64,000 nucleotides of DNA, from contig OX621253.1 of the NCBI GenBank assembly GCA_951640165.1, positions 11,612,001-11,676,000 on the forward strand, in the 5' to 3' direction. The first letter of the stretch is position 1; every line of letters begins with the position of its first letter. Shown here in pieces: positions 53,869 through 62,439 of this stretch. Below the pieces are notes generated by a model. It did no database searches, was not told the origin of the DNA, and worked only from the letters and a program-made list of their open reading frames with translations. This stretch comes from Pseudoips prasinana. Taxonomy: Eukaryota > Arthropoda > Insecta > Lepidoptera > Nolidae. The position numbers and the translations under genes are program-made.

Positions 53869-54049
53869 TTGTTCGTTAGCGACGACGCACTCAAAGTGCC
53901 TCATGATCCATCCCAGCAGACTGTAGTTCTGTGCTGGGAGTTTAGATATAAGAGAAAGCATGGTGGCTTCGCGCTGCGGCTCGGCGATTGCTGTGGCTTG
54001 TTCGAACTGGCCGTGCAACTCTTGTGTTAAGATAGAGTCCGGCAATTCA
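53869..54049 (-). CDS. Rlip: Rlip exon, RhoGAP middle; parent of the neighbouring tandem array
   Basis: This 181-bp exon starts with the base that completes the split serine and codes 60 residues beginning ELPDSILTQELHGQFEQ and ending FECVVANEQ, with donor GTACGT directly after. ELP-S-LT-EL followed by LP-NY-LL-WIM is the RhoGAP core found in RLIP proteins. An open frame runs on past the donor for 15 codons, but that extension lacks RhoGAP sequence whereas the next exon supplies it. The 3' half of this exon, plus about 20 bp of intron, recurs many times in the downstream intron (52290-53868); the copy described here is the only one with the complete upstream half. Confidence 0.9.
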
Positions 54050-54329
54050 CTGGAACACAAAAATATGACGAATTTTATTAAATTACCAAATTATTTTACA
54101 ATGCAAATAATCAAGACAATAGTATGTATGTACGTGTATTATTTTAATTATAATTCATCATCTTATACAACATTGTTTATCGTCTAACGGGGTCAGCCCG
54201 TGGCCACGGTCAATGTAACTTGCTCGAAACATCGGGGAAATAACAAAAAAGCTAAGACGCAAATAATAGTAAAAAATGTTGTATACAATTGGGATTATTA
54301 GGCTATTTTTGAAATGAATGAAACAAAAG

Positions 54330-54502
54330 ACTGCATGTGTGGCGCAGCGGATTAGACAGTCGCCTCTCCGCTTCATGTCGCGGGTTCGAGTCCCGCGCCG
54401 GACAACTATTTGTGTGACCCATAAATGGTTGTTCTGGGTCTGGATGTTATTAGTGTCCGTCTATTATATGTTTGTAAAGTACCCCGCGACACGGATTAAG
54501 AG
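54330..54502 (+). mobile_element. tRNA-derived SINE, family C
   Basis: TGTGGCGCAGCGGATTAGAC head, GCGGGTTCGAGTCCCGCGCC B box, TGTAAAGTACCCCGCGACAC tail. Rlip intron 2 starts beyond 54049. Confidence 0.92.
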
Positions 54503-54511
54503 CTTTATCAC

Positions 54512-54590
54512 GTAGACTTAATAAAAAGGCTTGTAAATAGTCAGAACATGTTTGTAATTATATAGTTAGGTGTACATAATTATTTCTTGA
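54512..54590. repeat. Dispersed repeat G, inverted copy
   Basis: Reverse complement of 4215-4310: CACGTAGACTTAATAAAAAG-GCTTGTAAATAGTCAGAACA-TGTTTGTAATTATAT. Confidence 0.75.
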
Positions 54591-54609
54591 AGTTTACAGT
54601 TAGTAGGAG

Positions 54610-54945
54610 GCCTTCAAAATAATGTCCTCCTGGTCGAATTTCGGCCACAGCGGCCAGATTCAATGAAGAATACGCAACGGCGCGGGACATATTATAGTGC
54701 ACGTGACAGTTTTCACAGGAGGACAGGATCACTCTCATGATCCGATGGGACGGCTAGCGACACGAGCTAAAATAGATCAGGTACAGGACCGACGGTTTTA
54801 CGTGTACTCCGAACCACGGGGTACTAAGATTTTTTTTACAGTAAAGTTCCAAAATCACTTCTGCCGGCCCGACCCAGGATATGGAACCCAGAACCTTATT
54901 ATCTGCGGTTGAACACGCTACCGTTAGACGATCGAGGTAGTCTAC
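54610..54945 (-). mobile_element. tRNA-headed SINE of another family
   Basis: On the minus strand TCTAACGGTAGCGTGTTCAA-CCGCAGATAATAAGGTTCTGG-GTTCC resembles A and B boxes; body with GGACAGGATCACTCTCATGA and tail near GAATTTCGGCCAC. Confidence 0.55.
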
Positions 54946-55140
54946 GAAATACGACTGCAAACTAAGTAACCCTTTACAGGCTGGAATTTCGGCTTAGGGC
55001 GGTTACTGGCGTGGAAATGTAAGAAAGGGCCGGGTTTGAGGGACGTCTTGTGCAAGTGTCCCTTTGGGTTAATACGTGTAGATGCGGGCCACCCGTCCCA
55101 TTGAAGATGGAAGACTGCAACCGCGGCGCTGGATGCATAA

Positions 55141-55211
55141 AGTTACAAACTTAGTTATATTGTATATGTATACTACTAGTATACATATACTATATAACTA
55201 AGTTTGTTACT
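55141..55211. repeat. Hairpin with ~31-nt arms
   Basis: AGTTACAAACTTAGTTATAT-TGTATATGTATA pairs with TATACATATAC-TATATAACTAAGTTTGTTACT around CTACTAG. Confidence 0.85.
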
Positions 55212-55350
55212 ATAGCTAATCTTATAAAAGTTTTCATTAAGGCACTAGCGATGGACTATAACGATGGTACAGGAACGTCTCAAGATCAGTAACGCATTCT
55301 TTAACTGTTGAAATTGAATATGATCTAAATTTAGGTGTCTAAATACCTAG

Positions 55351-55860
55351 ATTTTTAGTTTTCCGTAGCCAAATGGCAAAAAACGGAACCCTTATAGATT
55401 CGTCATGTCTGTCTGTCTGTCCGTCCGTATGTCACAGCCATTTTTTTCCGAATCTATAAGAGCTGTATACTGTTGAAACTTGGTAAGTTGATGTATTATC
55501 TGAACCGCATTAAGATTTTAACACGAAAATAGAAAAATAATAATAATTTTGGGGGTTCCCTATACATAGAACTGAAAGTCAAAAATTTAATAGTTTGCGC
55601 GAGAGACACTTCCAAAGTGGAACCCCCCCCCCCCCTGTAACGTCTAAAATATGAGAATGATAAAACTAAAAAAAATATATGATGTACATTACCATGTAAA
55701 CTAACAACGAAAATTGGTTTGAACGAAATCTAGTAAGTAGTTTTTTTTTAATGCGTCATAAATCGTAAACCGCAATTTACCTTTCATTTAATCAACTGAA
55801 AATACTTGCTGCTGCGGAACCCTTCATGGGCGAGTCCGACTCGCACTTGGCCGGTTTTTA
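55351..55860 (+). mobile_element. Element L, copy 2
   Basis: TTTTCCGTAGCCAAATGGCA, CTGTCTGTCTGTCCGTCCGT, GCGCGAGAGACACTTCCAAA, a C13 run at about 55623, and the end CCGACTCGCACTTGGCCGGT. No coding sequence. Confidence 0.85.
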
Positions 55861-56123
55861 TTTATTTGTCTGTCTGTCAGTCTCATCTCCGAAACGGAAG
55901 AATCAATTTTTGATGGGATTACCTTGCTTCCACCCGCGGCTTAGCCCGCTGAAATTATTGGGTCGTCTTAACTAACTTCTCGTCGTTAACTTTATTCAAA
56001 TTAGCCTGTGTCCTTTCATATCCCGAAAAACGTATGTGATGATTGGTTAATTGGAGTAAATAGTATAAAACTAACAAACTCACAATCGCATTTACGCGGA
56101 CGAAGTCGCGGGTAACAGCCAGT
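55861..56123 (+). mobile_element. Helitron-like repeat end between two element L copies
   Basis: Ends with hairpin ACGCGGACGAAGTCGCGGGT then AACAGCCAG-T, similar to but distinct from the CTAG-ending Helitrons above. The start is unclear. Confidence 0.4.
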
Positions 56124-56135
56124 TAAAAATAATAA

Positions 56136-56730
56136 AAAACCGGCCAAGTGCGAGTCGGACTCGGACATGAAGGGTTCCGTAGCAGCAAGTATTTCAGTTG
56201 ATTAAATGAAAGCAATTTGCGGTTTATAACGTATTAAAAATAAACTACTTGCTAGATGTCGTTCAAACCAATTTTCGTTGTTAGTTTCTATGGTAATGTA
56301 CATCATATATTTTTTTTAGTTTTATCATTCTCTTATTTTAGAAGTTACAGGGGGGGGGGGGGGGGGACACTCATTTTACCACTTTGGAAGTGTCTCTCGC
56401 GCAAACTATTCAGTTTAGACAAAAATGATATTATGAACCTCAATACGATTTTTAAAGACCTATCCATAGACACCCCACATGTATGGGTACGATCAAAAAA
56501 AAATTTTTGAGTTTCCGTTCTATGTATGGCGACCCCCCAAAATTATTGTTCTTTTTCTACTTTTGTGTGAAAATCTTAATGCGGTTTACAGAATACACCT
56601 ACTTACCAAGTTTCAGCTCTTATAGTTTCGGAAAAAAGTGGCTGTGACATACGGACGGACAGACAGACAGACATGACGAATCTATAAGGGTTCCGTTTTT
56701 TGCCATTTGGCTCCGGAACCCTAAAAACGA
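56136..56730 (-). mobile_element. Element L, copy 3, inverted relative to copy 2
   Basis: AACCGGCCAAGTGCGAGTCG start, AAGTGTCTCTCGCGCAAACT, GACAGACAGACAGACATGAC and GCCATTTGGCTCCGGAACCC. Pairs over about 500 bp with 55351-55860. Ends 30 bp from the Rlip exon donor at 56759. Confidence 0.85.
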
Positions 56731-56759
56731 CATAAGTTAAGAATGTGTAAGCAACTTAC

Positions 56760-56911
56760 CTTATAAAAGACTTCAGCATCGCACAAGCGACGGGCACATC
56801 CCAATGGTATGGGAACGTCGGGCCACGATCAGTAAATAGTTTCTTTAGCTGTTGCAGTTTGATCTTGTCGGGTTCTGTGCGGTAAATCAGGGTCGATTTT
56901 ATGCCGTGCGC
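56760..56911 (-). CDS. Rlip: Rlip exon, RhoGAP arginine-finger region
   Basis: This 152-bp exon encodes AHGIKSTLIYRTEPDKIKLQ and continues to AMLKSFI, ending with two bases of a split serine codon; donor GTAAGT, acceptor TTCCAG. It joins the preceding DYLQ in phase. The IYR arginine aligns with the GAP arginine finger that inserts into the GTPase active site (visible-protein residue 47). The glycine that usually precedes IYR is a leucine here. The sequence from T48 to P50 replaces the usual VSG, a real divergence from the vertebrate family but compatible with the fold. The exon lies between an L-family repeat pair (to about 56730) and a hairpin at 56953-57009. Confidence 0.92.
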
Positions 56912-56952
56912 CTGGAATTTGTAAATTGATATTGATGATATTGAGGTTTTTT

Positions 56953-57009
56953 TATATAAGAAAGCGACGAACGAGCAAGTACCCACTTGCTCGTTTGTCG
57001 TCTTATATA
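56953..57009. repeat. Hairpin with ~25-nt arms from repeat K
   Basis: TATATAAGAAAGCGACGAAC-GAGCAAGT pairs with ACTTGCTCGTTTGTCGTCTT-ATATA. The left arm is the start of repeat K (ACGAGCAAGTGGGTCACC elsewhere). Confidence 0.85.
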
Positions 57010-57012
57010 CTA

Positions 57013-57203
57013 ATATTAGATACGGTTTTACCCGCGTTAAACTTTATAAATTATAGCCTATGTGTTATTCGGATATATAAGGTATATTAATACAAAGTTC
57101 AATCAAAAGCGGACCGAAAGTTTTTGAGTGAAAGAGTAACAAACATACACACTCACATATTCACTAACTTTCGCAAACTTTCGCCTTCATAATATTAGTG
57201 ATA
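57013..57203 (-). mobile_element. Helitron-like short element, worn 3' end
   Basis: GATACGGTTTTACCCGCGTT-AAACTTTATAAATTATAGCC to CTTCATAATATTAGTGATA; the CTAG end has mutated. Confidence 0.6.
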
Positions 57204-57340
57204 TATCTGATGGCAAGTGATCACCGCCGCCCATGTACACTCTCAACACCACAGGGGTTACGGGTCGATTAGCAATCCAGTGTTGCAGACTCTTTCCCCA
57301 CCCCGATAAGCTCTGGCGACCTTACTCACACGCGGCAACA
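57204..57340 (+). repeat. Dispersed repeat K, copy 2
   Basis: GATGGCAAGTGATCACCGCC-GCCCATG and CCCCGATAAGCTCTGGCGAC-CTTACTCACAC, as at 13990-14170. Confidence 0.7.
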
Positions 57341-57368
57341 AAACATATACACAATAGTCTTAAAACCT

Positions 57369-57865
57369 GTGTAACGTAATTAACGCACACCCTCAAACAC
57401 CCCAATTAGAATATTATGTTGTCATCATAATACACATACTGAATTTTTAATTTAACATGCATATGCATTGTTATTTACTAAATTAGTTTTTTGAAATAAA
57501 GTTTATGTTTCTTTATTTTGTATTGAATGATGGAATTTGTATGAATACTAATAAAACTACGATTATAAAAGTCTTATTACTTTGACTTACGGCCCATTTC
57601 AATTTGTTTTGACTGTCATGGGTTAATAATAATTCCGTAGTTTGAATTATTTATGGAATAAAAAATAGAATAGAATACTCTTTATTGTACACCATAAAAA
57701 TAAATACAACATGAGATATTACATAGACAAGTTGTACAAAGGGCGGTCTTATCGCATAAAGCGATCAATCGCATAAAATACCTATATTTAAAATAATAAA
57801 ATCAATTCAGTAAACGATTCCGAAGAAACTATTTTCAGGATGTGCGTTAATTAAGTTATATGTTG
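57369..57865. mobile_element. MITE family H (copy 2) with a LINE-end insertion
   Basis: Collinear with 21398-21776 but interrupted at about 57665-57781 by AATACTCTTTATTGTACACC ... GGCGGTCTTATCGCATAAAG, the reverse complement of a Jockey-like LINE 3' end. Confidence 0.8.
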
Positions 57866-58167
57866 TATATTAGGAATTAGAATTACCTGCATATTACAAA
57901 AACGCTGATTAAAGTAATTTGTAAACTATGACTAAAACGGTTTCACGAGTTGTTGCAATGCACTCATTTGCATTACTTAGCCGTTTAATATACAGGTGGA
58001 TGAACACTAATAGCATTGATACAGTTCATAATGCTTCAAATGGTACTCTGCTCGATCAATAGCATTGCCAAACAAGGTCACACTGCCGAAATTCCCAGTC
58101 CAAAAAGACCTAACTTCAATAGCCAATCGTACCTACAACCAGCATTATTTTGCTGGTATAATAATAA

Positions 58168-58420
58168 TATTCTGGGACACTATTACCACACGGCCATCTG
58201 ATCCCAAACCAAGCAGAGCTTGTACTATGGAAACCAGATAACTGATATAATACATATACTACTTTTCTTTTGTAAATACATACTTATATATATAAGTACA
58301 CCTAGACTCAGGACAAACAGACATGTTCATGCACACAAATATCTGTCCTGGGTGGGAATCGAACCCACGACCTCCGGCGTGAAAAGCAAGCATTTGCTAA
58401 CCACGCCAACAGGCCCGTCA
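58168..58420 (-). mobile_element. tRNA-derived SINE, family A (intact-looking)
   Basis: Complete minus-strand copy from TATTCTGGGACACTATTACC to TGCTAACCACGCCAACAGGC-CCGTCA, with GTGGGAATCGAACCCACGAC. Confidence 0.92.
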
Positions 58421-58539
58421 TTAGATATATAGGTATCCGATCAGATTAAAGAAGAATACATTTTATATAATGGCATTATTTTGTTTGTATTGTTAATGTC
58501 GTAGTCCTGGGTGTGAATAAGGTCGTTAGGCCTCCTACC

Positions 58540-58692
58540 CACTATGAGGCTAGCCGGAATGCGGTCAGCCGTCAGCAATCAATATTGCTGACAGGCTGCC
58601 GCATCACAGTGCGAATAAAAACTACTTTCTTGTACAAATATCTGAGTACGGTCAACCGCACGGCTGGCCGTATTTTGGCTAGCCGCATAGTG
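58540..58692. mobile_element. MITE-like element with GGCTAGCC ends
   Basis: CACTATGAGGCTAGCCGGAA-TGCGGTCAGCCGT at the left is matched inversely by ACGGCTGGCCGTATTTTGGC-TAGCCGCATAGTG at the right; TA may flank it. Single copy in this window. Confidence 0.65.
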
Positions 58693-58970
58693 CAGCTACC
58701 AAATGAGAAGTATGAATAAAAAGAGATATATTATGTAATCTTCGCTCTAATAACATACCAGGTGTATCATAAACATAAAAATTCATATAAGAATTAATGT
58801 AATAAAACCTGTTTGTGGACGACAGCAAATTTTGCACCTTACCACGACCATTTGGCACCATAAGTTAATTGACAAAGTCATGAGAATAATTAGTTACACG
58901 TTCTATTAACTAAACTCGCAGATTACGGCATGTCTAATCTGTAAAGATGGAGACTAGCGTATCCTGTTAA

Positions 58971-59139
58971 GGGCCTATATGCAGACCTCGTTTTTTAAGC
59001 GCGCCGTTGTCGCGCGTTTGTAGTGATACACACGCGCGTTAGTATCGCATTTGTATCGATACAAACAAAAACAAACTGCTCTGTAGGATAAAAGCGCGCC
59101 GTCGACGGCGCGTTTAAAAAAACGTGATGTGCATAGGCC
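58971..59139. mobile_element. MITE family E flanked by TTAA
   Basis: GGGCCTATATGCAGACCTCG ... GTGATGTGCATAGGCC, with TTAA at 58967-58970 and 59140-59143. The TTAA duplication and inverted ends indicate piggyBac-type mobilisation. Confidence 0.85.
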
Positions 59140-59415
59140 TTAAGATAATGCCCTTTTCACGTTATACGTATTAATTACAGACTTTATTTTTCTAATGCAC
59201 CCGATTCTATATAATAGTAAAATAATGCAATACCAACTTAATTAATTTAATATTATTTCTTTCTACCATATGGTCTTACGAACAAGACAGGGCATTTTTA
59301 GTAGCATCAATTGAGTTTGCGAGGGAAATAATGAAGGAAAATTAGTGACACGTTATTACACTTATTACTTGCCGACTATGCGTTTGGCGCGCATGTCATA
59401 AGCAGTTTTACTAGT

Positions 59416-59535
59416 TTGCCAAGCGTGGCGATAATGGCATATCCCTCCAAATAATGAACCCTACTTCATTGTGGATATCTTTTGGGGAGGCCTTTGTCCA
59501 GCAGTGGACCTCATTCGGATGACATGATGACTCAT
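59416..59535 (+). mobile_element. Short RTE derivative (copy 5)
   Basis: TTTGCCAAGCGTGGCGATAA-TGGCATATCCCTCCAAATAATG followed by TTTTGGGGAGGCCTTTGTCC-AGCAGTGGACCTCATTCGG. Leader and 3' end are joined as in the other derivatives, with a shorter leader. Confidence 0.85.
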
Positions 59536-59815
59536 TATGGAATAATCGTGAGTACTCCATATACTTTATTTATGAGGCAGGGTGACATCTTTTAGTTCTG
59601 TAAAATGTTATGACCTGAAAGCTGTCATTCGGATCAAACTATTCAAAAAAAGTTAGATAACTATAGTGCGACAAGGATCTTTATGAACGTGGCTGAAAGT
59701 GGAACTAACACCGCCATCTTGTAAAGTGTCTCTTTGACAGTTCTGCCACAGCTTGCTTTGCTGACGGCTGTTCCTACGTTTATTATTGTATTATTTGGTT
59801 TAAAACACTAGCAAT

Positions 59816-59950
59816 ATGCCAAAAGTGATAAAAAGTGGTGTCAGGGAAAGAGTCCTAAAGGTTAAGGAGATTTTCACGAAAGAAAAACACAGTGAAGGCT
59901 TGATAATTCCATTTGAAAAAGTTAACGAGCGAGTTGCCGCTCGTAGATAA
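59816..59950 (+). pseudogene. N-terminal stub of a DNA-transposon protein
   Basis: ATG at 59816 opens MPKVIKSGVRERVLKVKEIF, then KEKHSEGLIIPFEKVNERVA-ARR and a stop. I recognise the pattern R--V-KV-EFF--EK--GLIIP--KV-ERVAAATG as the start of helix-turn-helix proteins carried by arthropod DDE transposons; the rest, including any DDE domain, is absent. The family assignment is from memory and moderately certain. Confidence 0.6.
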
Positions 59951-60154
59951 ATGTTACCATGCTTGATTTTTAAAGTCGCACCCGTGTATTAGTTTATCTT
60001 TTGAAGGTTTCATTAATTTAGTATTAAGTAATGTGAATGAAATATTAATTTAGAAATAAATTCATTTATAAAGATAAAAATGACTGTTTTATTCCCTTGT
60101 GCTATTTATTAAATCGATAATATATGGGGTACCCTATAAACTTTTAGAGTTAGA

Positions 60155-60380
60155 TATTCCTGGGAAATTATTCACACACGGCCATCTGATCCGACCCCAA
60201 ACTAAGTAAAGCTTTTACTATGGAAGTCAAATAGCTGATATACTACATATACTATTTTTGTAAATGGATACCTAAACACCTGGATACGGAACAAACAGCC
60301 ATGTTAATGCACACAAATATCTGTCCTGAGCTGGAATAAAAAAAACCAACTATGGCTTAGTTGGTTTTTTGGCCCGTCAA
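60155..60380 (-). mobile_element. tRNA-derived SINE, family A, nested, head rearranged
   Basis: ATATTCCTGGGAAATTATTC tail and ACACAAATATCTGTCCTGAG body are present. The B-box region is replaced by AAAACCAACTATGGCTTAGT-TGGTTTTTT, a small hairpin, before the usual head end GGCCCGTCAA. Confidence 0.85.
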
Positions 60381-60547
60381 AGTTATAGAATACATACAAT
60401 TTATACAAAATACAATGGATACAGTTCATTGCCATGGTTAAATTTTCACATAATGTTACGGAAATTTTCTTAAAAACAACCTTTGCCGCCATAGTGTCGC
60501 CCTCCCACAAATGTCAGTCACGTTCATAAAGATCCTTGTCCCACTGT

Positions 60548-61195
60548 ATATAATATAGCACGTCGCAAAGGCTACGCTAGCGACACTTTTCATAGCGCCA
60601 AAAGAACGAGTTCCTAAATTGAGATCAAGCTCATTGTAAAGTAAATGCGATTACTAATGCCATCACTTATCGAGGATATAAAACACATTTCTACTAGTAA
60701 TATTACACTAGTGACGCGCAGAATGCGCCACTACAGAGTTCAAAATAATCTCGAGTACTCATTACGATCGATCGCTCGTATGGCGAAAGCGACAGTTCAT
60801 AATTTGAATATCGAGGCGATAGCGATAGATCGGATACGAGAAAGGAAGCTTCTTATATGTGCTATAGATTGAATTTCAAACCACTTTGCGTAATAATCAA
60901 TGCTTGTAGCAATATTCAGATGACCAGTTGACATAATAATGTGATTATCGTACTCGAGTTTATTCTTCTATACAGCTAATTGTCAACCTAAGTAATGGTC
61001 GTATATAGTCTGGTGAAGCAATGAAAACCTCCTAGGCTAACTTAAAACTGTTAAGCGTTTTCATTGCGCTAAGTTAATAGAGCATCGAATTCATATGTGA
61101 ACAATACGAGTCTGAACATCACGTAAAATATCTCCTACTACGTATAATATACCTAGGAACAATTAACACAGTGCCAAACTAGCCAGTCCACTCAA
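60548..61195. other. Rlip intron 1, nothing recognised
   Basis: AT-rich. A 75-codon plus frame at 60645-60872 has no family resemblance. Confidence 0.5.
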
Positions 61196-61340
61196 ACATA
61201 CAAATAATCGTGATGATCACAGAAAAAAATGTTCTGGATGGTGAACGAACCCACGATCCTCCGTCTTAGCAGTCATGATCACTAACCACTGGACCACCAG
61301 GCCAGTGAACCCTGTGGTTCGTGGGTTCGATTTCCATACG
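61196..61340 (-). mobile_element. tRNA-headed SINE fragment with local inverted copy
   Basis: The minus strand reads GGCCTGGTGGTCCAGTGGTT-AGTGATCATGACTGC (A-box-like) and GATCGTGGGTTCGTTC (B box). GTTCGTGGGTTCGATTT at about 61318 repeats part of it in the opposite orientation. Confidence 0.6.
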
Positions 61341-61473
61341 CCCTTAAATTTATATAACTGATTTTAAAGATTTAGGGACGAAACAATGTTAAAAAATAGG
61401 AAAAAAAGCATGCCCGTAAATCTGCTAAATCGCCGCGAGCGCAAATCATTTTAATATACATTTTTATATGTTT

Positions 61474-61640
61474 CGGATGGCAATCGAGCAAGTGGGTCAC
61501 CTGATAGTAAGCGATCACCGTCGCCCATGAACTCGCAACACCAGGAGAGCCGCAAGTGCGTTGCCGGTCTTTAAGGAAGGAATATGCGCGCTTCTTGAAA
61601 GCCATGTCATACCGGATCGCAAATACCACCGGAGTTCATT
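61474..61640 (+). repeat. Dispersed repeat K, copy 3
   Basis: CGAGCAAGTGGGTCACCTGA-TAGTAAGCGATCACCG ... AAGTGCGTTGCCGGTCTTTA; lies about 130 bp from the first visible Rlip exon. Confidence 0.75.
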
Positions 61641-61771
61641 TTTTTTTTGATTCCAGAGTGGTGGTGCGCGGCAAAAAATCCCTTGTGAAACGCACGGTGG
61701 TAAATGACCATTCATCCAGGTGATAAGGATGAAGTGAAGTAAAATAATGGTATTGGAATGTTCTAACATAC

Positions 61772-61881
61772 CTGTAAATAGTCGATACTGTCGCGGACGA
61801 CCAACGGCAGTCCAGTATCGTCGTGACATCGTGAGCGCTCCACCGACTGCTGCAGGGGAACACCGAATATCGGCAGTGCCA
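61772..61881 (-). CDS. Rlip: Rlip exon, start of RhoGAP domain
   Basis: This 110-bp exon has acceptor CCAG before 61881 and donor GTATGT after 61772. It supplies the last two bases of a split codon and then 36 residues beginning ALPIFGVPLQQSVERS and ending VVRDSIDYLQ. In RLIP family proteins the IFG-PL-VER block opens the RhoGAP domain just after a lysine-rich N-terminus. The incoming phase (one base expected from the previous exon) shows that an upstream coding exon exists. I searched the minus strand to 64000 by eye and found no convincing candidate, so it is probably outside the window. Confidence 0.9.
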
Positions 61882-62304
61882 CTGGAAAGATATACAACAC
61901 TCTTAAGAGGCTGACAACATCAAATTTTTATCATGTATCACGCCAATTTTGTGCCGTTGTGTACGCAAGCAAGTAAGGGTCAAAATAGGGGGAACAGAAA
62001 AATATCAAAACACGTTAAAAACAGAGGGACATTGAACAGAATCAAATTTAAACCTTATGACAAATCTAAGACAACAAAGATTGTTTAAATTAATTTATGC
62101 ACTACATATAAAATACCGATAAGAATTGATTTGTACATTTGTGAGATCTTTTTGTTTTAAGCATTTTTTGGAATTAAGAAAATCTTCAAATTGAAACTAC
62201 ATAGACTCAGTCCTGTCTCCCAGAGGGGTAGGCAGAGACAACGAAACCAAAAACCAAACCAAATGAAACTATTTGTGCGTTATTAAAATTATATGTAGTA
62301 TGTA
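61882..62304. other. Upstream intron of Rlip, little recognised
   Basis: GACTCAGTCCTGTCTCCCAG-AGGGGTAGGCAGAGAC at about 62208-62243 is a string I associate with lepidopteran repeats. No exon found. Confidence 0.4.
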
Positions 62305-62439
62305 CAGACGCCAGCACATCCATCTACCCTAATCTGTCAAATTAATTTTATAGATTTTCAACCTTATCACAAAAGCATAAGGTTCACTTTCAATTGGGGA
62401 AAATTAACAGATTGAGGTAGCTTCATGTGCTGGCGTCTG
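62305..62439. mobile_element. MITE family F (copy 4)
   Basis: TA-flanked; CAGACGCCAGCACATCCATC left end and CTTCATGTGCTGGCGTCTG right end. Confidence 0.92.

Larger units (their letters stand above)
59664..60546 (+). mobile_element. TA-flanked DNA transposon remnant with 44-codon transposase stub and nested SINE
   Basis: Ends TAGTGCGACAAGGATCTTTA-TGAACGTGGCTGA and TCAGTCACGTTCATAAAGAT-CCTTGTCCCACTG are inverted repeats of about 33 bp, flanked by TA. The right side carries a family A SINE (60155-60380). The body keeps only the first coding stretch of a transposase-like gene. Confidence 0.85.
39918..61881 (-). other. Rlip: Rlip (RalA-binding protein 1 / RLIP76) gene body, 5' end outside window
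   Basis: Six minus-strand exons (61881-61772, 56911-56760, 54049-53869, 50820-50696, 48935-48752, 40781-39918) join without breaking frame, each bounded by AG acceptors and GT donors, giving about 537 codons from the first visible residue to a TAA stop. The family couples Ral GTPases to Rac/Cdc42 inactivation and to endocytosis: it binds Ral-GTP through a C-terminal coiled coil and carries a central RhoGAP domain. The assignment rests on the RhoGAP order, the LWEAQRIVTQLK then RKLR segment and the C-terminal helices, all recognised from the family. Introns are about 4.86, 2.71, 3.05, 1.76 and 7.97 kb. The lysine-rich N-terminus usual for the family is not visible, so one or more 5' exons and the promoter must lie to the right of position 64000 or were missed. 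Confidence 0.9.

Noticed and set aside
58330..58420. Possible tRNA genes at GGTTCGATTCCC-like sites (also 3160, 5200, 18050, 49160, 53510, 54390 and others)
   Set aside because: All lie in repeated SINE heads with conserved non-tRNA bodies and tails. None folds into a complete cloverleaf by eye.
60645..60872. 75-codon plus frame in Rlip intron 1
   Set aside because: No family resemblance, no splice context, antisense to the gene.
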